From: Dechloromonas sp.
GTDB taxonomy: Bacteria > Pseudomonadota > Gammaproteobacteria > Burkholderiales > Rhodocyclaceae
DNA length: 28,253 bases
Direction: 5' to 3'
NCBI GenBank assembly: GCA_017302355.1
Contig: JAFLDQ010000030.1
Span: 1-28,253 of the forward strand
In this document: positions 25,769 to 28,253 of the stretch, one piece after another
Numbering within the stretch: position 1 is the first letter of the stretch
Layout of the letters: each line of letters opens with the position of its first letter
Made by a program: the position numbers and the translations under genes
Notes under the pieces: model-generated
Database searches by the model: none
Told to the model about the DNA's origin: nothing
Seen by the model: the letters and a program-made list of their open reading frames with translations, nothing else

Positions 25769-26881
25769 TCAGCTTGTCCGGTCACGAAAGCGGCGTTCAA
25801 TCTCTGCCATCGGCAGGTTCAACCCCAGATCCCGATTCATCAGATTCAGCAGCGGCAACAGCTCGACGCCCAGCCGCCCGAGATGCGGGCGCACGACTTC
25901 GCTGCGCTGCGCCGCAATCAGTTCCAGCGCTCTCTGCAGCCTGATCTGACGGAGCTTCGCCGGCTCGCCGTCGCCGGCTACGATACGGTTGCCACCCGCC
26001 CGCATGCCCTCGCGCATCCGTTGCCCCGCAAGTTCCAGAAGCGCCAGCGCCGAATCCGTGCGATCGCGCGGCACGCTGGCCACACCGATACTCACGGTCA
26101 GGTGAACCGGCTGCCCCTGAACCGGGACATGGGCGACCTCGACGGCTTCCCGGACGCGCTCGGCGAAGTTGGTAAACAGCGACAGCGAAGTTCCCGGCGC
26201 AACGATGGCGAACTGACCGGGCCCGAAATGCCCGAGCGAATCCTCGGTGCGCACCTTGCCTGCCAGCATCTTGGCGAAACGCAGGGCGACGCGTTCGGCC
26301 AGGTCCGGCCCGAGGCGTTCGCGCACCCGGTCGAAGGCATCGAAGCCGAGGACCATGATGCACAGGTCGCCTCCCGCGCGCACCGCATGCGACATCGCCT
26401 GGGAGGCCTGATGCTCCAGATACTTGCGCGAAAGAAGGCCGCTGGCCGGATCATCATGAACCTTGCTCTCGCGCTCGGCTTCCAGATTCTCGCGGGCGGC
26501 CGAAAGGGCGAGCAGATTGTTCAGGCGGGTCAGTATCTCGGCGCTGCCGGCGCCCTTGGTCACGAAATCGGAGGCGCCCAGGATCCGCATCCGTTCGCGT
26601 TCCTCCTCGGTTTCCTCGCCGGAAACGACGATGAAGGGCATCTCCTGCAGGCGGCGCTGTTTGGATGCCCGCACCCTCTGCAGCAACCCGGCGCCGTCCA
26701 GCTTGGGCATCTGCAGATCGGAGATCACCGCCCGGATCGAATGGTCGAGCAGCAGTTGCTGCCAGGCCGCCTCGCCGTCTCCCTCCTCGCGGACGTCGAA
26801 CGTCGCCTTGAGGTTGCGCGCAAGCGCCATCCGCACCAGTCGTGAATCATCGACAACCAGAATACGGACCGGATCGGTCAT
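25769..26881 (-). CDS. Response regulator with degenerate GGDEF domain
   Basis: 370 residues. An N-terminal receiver domain (about 4-125) has acidic pocket D11/D12, phospho-acceptor D55 in VISDLQMP, Ser87 in VVSG and Lys109 in FVTKG, so it looks phosphorylatable. A GGDEF-fold domain follows at about 140-290, but the signature reads GPGQF (residues 220-224, in HFGPGQFAIVAPGT) instead of GGDEF. The acidic residue needed for catalysis is therefore missing, and the domain is unlikely to make cyclic-di-GMP. A helical C-terminal tail of about 75 residues is unassigned. The ATG follows the reductase stop by one base. No histidine kinase is encoded nearby. It may act by protein interaction or nucleotide sensing. 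Confidence 0.85.
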   Translation of the reverse strand: MTDPVRILVVDDSRLVRMALARNLKATFDVREEGDGEAAWQQLLLDHSIRAVISDLQMPKLDGAGLLQRVRASKQRRLQEMPFIVVSGEETEEERERMRILGASDFVTKGAGSAEILTRLNNLLALSAARENLEAERESKVHDDPASGLLSRKYLEHQASQAMSHAVRAGGDLCIMVLGFDAFDRVRERLGPDLAERVALRFAKMLAGKVRTEDSLGHFGPGQFAIVAPGTSLSLFTNFAERVREAVEVAHVPVQGQPVHLTVSIGVASVPRDRTDSALALLELAGQRMREGMRAGGNRIVAGDGEPAKLRQIRLQRALELIAAQRSEVVRPHLGRLGVELLPLLNLMNRDLGLNLPMAEIERRFRDRTS

Positions 26882-26882
26882 C

Positions 26883-27878
26883 TCACTCTCCGCCTATCTC
26901 CACGACAACCCGGCCCTTGGCGCGGCCGGCAAGATACTCATCGAAAGTCGCCGGCAGTTCGGCAAAGCCGATCCTGCGCGACATCCTGGACAGATGCGGG
27001 GGTCGCAGGTCGCTGGCCAGACGCCGCCACACCCCGCTCCTGTAGGGTTCCCGAATATACCCCGAATCGATACCCAGCAACGACACCCCGCGCAGGATGA
27101 ACGGCGCGACCGTCGTGTTCAGACTCATGCTCGCCGCCAGGCCGATGCTGGCGATCGTTCCGCCCTGGGCCATCGTGCTGGCAATCCACGCCAGAACATC
27201 GCCGCCCAGGTTGTCGACCGCGCCAGCCCAGCGCGCCTTGTCGAGCGGACGGATCTTCGCCAGATCAAGGCTGCTGCGCAGCATCACCTCGGCAGCGCCC
27301 AGCCCGAGCAGGTAATCCGCCTCGCTCTCCTTGCCGGTCAGCGCCACGACGTGATAGCCGCGTTCGGCCAGAATGTCGACCGCCAGACTGCCGACGCCGC
27401 CGGTCGCGCCGGTCACGATGACCGGGCCGTTTTCCGGGGCCAACCGGTTCTCCTCCATCCGCACGACCGCCAGCGCCGCCGTGAAGCCAGCTGTTCCCAG
27501 CGCCATGGCGTCGAACAGGGACAATCCCTCCGGCAGCGGAACGACCCAGTCGCCGGGAACCCGGGCGATCCCTGAATAGCCCCCATGATGGGAGACGCCG
27601 ATGTCGAAACTGGTCGCGATCACCGCGTCGCCCGCGACGAAGCGCGGGTCCGCGCTGGCGATGACGGTACCGGCGAGATCGATGCCGCCGATGCACGGGA
27701 AGCGCCGGATGATCTTGCCGGCGCCGGTGGCCGCCAAGGCATCCTTGTAGTTGACGCTGGAATAGGCGACGCCAATGGTCACGGAGCCCGGATCAAGGCG
27801 CGTCTCGTCCAGCGTCGCAAAGGCGCTGGAGACCTTGCCGTCAACTTCCTCGATCAACAATGCCTTGAAGGACTGCAT
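26883..27878 (-). CDS. YhdH/AcuI-type NADPH-dependent oxidoreductase (putative acryloyl-CoA reductase)
   Basis: 331 residues of a medium-chain dehydrogenase/reductase without the zinc ligands. Motifs are SSVNYKDALAATGAGKI, FPCIGGIDLAGTV, GGYSGIARVPGDWVVPLP, ALGTAGFTAALAV, the nucleotide-binding VIVTGATGGVGSLAVDIL and DNLGGDVLAW. This is the YhdH/AcuI group, whose studied members reduce acryloyl-CoA to propionyl-CoA. The substrate here is inferred, supported by prpE two genes downstream. It is probably the first gene of a three-gene unit. A TACAAT at complement 27914-27919 is a possible -10, with a poor -35. Confidence 0.85.
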   Translation of the reverse strand: MQSFKALLIEEVDGKVSSAFATLDETRLDPGSVTIGVAYSSVNYKDALAATGAGKIIRRFPCIGGIDLAGTVIASADPRFVAGDAVIATSFDIGVSHHGGYSGIARVPGDWVVPLPEGLSLFDAMALGTAGFTAALAVVRMEENRLAPENGPVIVTGATGGVGSLAVDILAERGYHVVALTGKESEADYLLGLGAAEVMLRSSLDLAKIRPLDKARWAGAVDNLGGDVLAWIASTMAQGGTIASIGLAASMSLNTTVAPFILRGVSLLGIDSGYIREPYRSGVWRRLASDLRPPHLSRMSRRIGFAELPATFDEYLAGRAKGRVVVEIGGE

Positions 27879-28020
27879 GGCGCACCTCGCTCATTCGTTC
27901 ATTGGGAGAACAAATTGTATTCATAACCATGATCGATGAACATAGTTCTGCGCCCCGTGTTCGCCCCGCCGCCATCATCTTCGATTGAACCCGAGTTCCG
28001 CGATTGAAATTGCATAGAAG

Positions 28021-28253
28021 CTGAAGGACCCCGCCACGCGGACGATCCGGTAGAGTTGAGGTTGTCAAGACACTCACCTATCGGGTGACGAAAGGAGGCG
28101 GGGCGATGGGAACTTTGGCACAGACAGTGCTTCCGTTCAAGCTCGAGGCGACGGAAGAACTGCTGACGGCGAATGCGGGGCTGGCGTTGTTCGGCGAATT
28201 TATGCGCGGCCTGGGGCTTTCCCGGTGGCTGGCGCAAGAGATGCCCAAGCCGG
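28021..28253 (+). mobile_element. Left end of an insertion sequence, IS1380-like (truncated by window edge)
   Basis: The transposase start and its leader indicate an IS entering at the right edge. The outer boundary is not fixed because the other end and the target duplication lie outside. The leader contains dyads: TCACC/GGTGA (28074-28078 with 28084-28088), and CCCCGCC at 28029-28035 complementary to GGCGGGG at 28097-28103. The element would lie about 140 bases upstream of the reductase gene, facing away from it. Confidence 0.45.
28106..28253 (+). CDS. Transposase, IS1380-like, N-terminal fragment (3' end outside window)
   Basis: 49 residues are visible, running off the edge in an open frame from ATG at 28106. 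AAAGGAGG at 28091-28098 is an excellent Shine-Dalgarno. The peptide segments LEATEELLTANAGLALFGEF and MRGLGLSRWL resemble the N-terminus of IS1380-family transposases (ITARAGLxLFxEFL-type wording, from memory). The DDE residues would lie further 3'. An intact or broken gene cannot be told apart from this fragment. Confidence 0.6.
   Translation, partial: MGTLAQTVLPFKLEATEELLTANAGLALFGEFMRGLGLSRWLAQEMPKP

Noticed and set aside
25757..25788. A CCGGA/TCCGG dyad around a T run between the GGDEF-like gene and prpE, considered as a terminator.
   Set aside because: The stem is only 5 bp with a long loop containing the T run, so it is unlikely to terminate.
1..28253. CRISPR arrays, tRNAs, rRNAs, phage and toxin-antitoxin modules.
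   Set aside because: No regularly spaced repeats, cloverleaf-like structures or characteristic genes were seen on reading both strands. PIN-PhoH was considered as a toxin, but no small antitoxin gene is beside it.

Overview
The window is 28.3 kb of high-GC, gene-dense chromosome from a Gram-negative bacterium. Gene order and family membership fit a betaproteobacterium, most likely Rhodocyclales (Accumulibacter/Dechloromonas-like). The main clues are the ompA-ubiG-gph run, an rpsF-priB-rpsR-rplI-dnaB block, a short cysteine-containing OmpA, a STAS-MlaE lipid-transport operon, exopolyphosphatase, and propionate, acyl-CoA and ETF genes. The taxon is inferred; no 16S or marker search was possible. 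I found no rRNA, tRNA, CRISPR array, phage or plasmid module. The only mobile DNA is the 5' end of a transposase at the right edge.

Layout. 1-321: tail of a DUF2950 protein. 384-2474 (+): ompA, terminator, ubiG and gph, the last two overlapping. 2452-5771 (-): an oligopeptide-type solute-binding lipoprotein overlapping a SAM methyltransferase. 5851-9086 (+): prxQ, a PIN-PhoH ATPase (PhoH2 type) and a Tat-exported transglutaminase-like protein with Ser at the usual catalytic Cys position. 9203-12125 (-): dnaB, rplI, rpsR, priB and rpsF; priB appears to lack any ATG/GTG/TTG start. 12237-18051 (-): etfB, etfA, a CbiM/COG3235-like membrane protein, a FimV-family protein and a large acyl-CoA dehydrogenase. 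18180-18791 (+): a divergent TetR regulator, with two perfect inverted repeats between it and etfB. 18783-23692 (-): ppx, STAS-MlaE permease, MlaF-type ATPase, MCE/MlaD-type protein and PqiC-type lipoprotein, packed with 4-bp overlaps. 23824-27878 (-): a YhdH/AcuI-type reductase, a response regulator with a degenerate GGDEF domain and propionyl-CoA synthetase PrpE. 28106-28253 (+): start of an IS1380-like transposase.

How the genes fit together. Most of the window is core machinery: replication, ribosome, ubiquinone and envelope. It carries a clear acyl-CoA theme. Acyl-CoA dehydrogenase electrons go to EtfAB under a probable TetR repressor, and PrpE plus an acryloyl-CoA-reductase-like enzyme converge on propionyl-CoA. 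Exopolyphosphatase is translationally coupled to a phospholipid-trafficking ABC system. No wholly new multi-gene system is evident. The best leads are local: the TetR twin operators, the CTG-start priB, the Cys-to-Ser transglutaminase-like protein, the orphan doubly anchored solute-binding protein, and the pseudo-GGDEF regulator between two propionyl-CoA enzymes.
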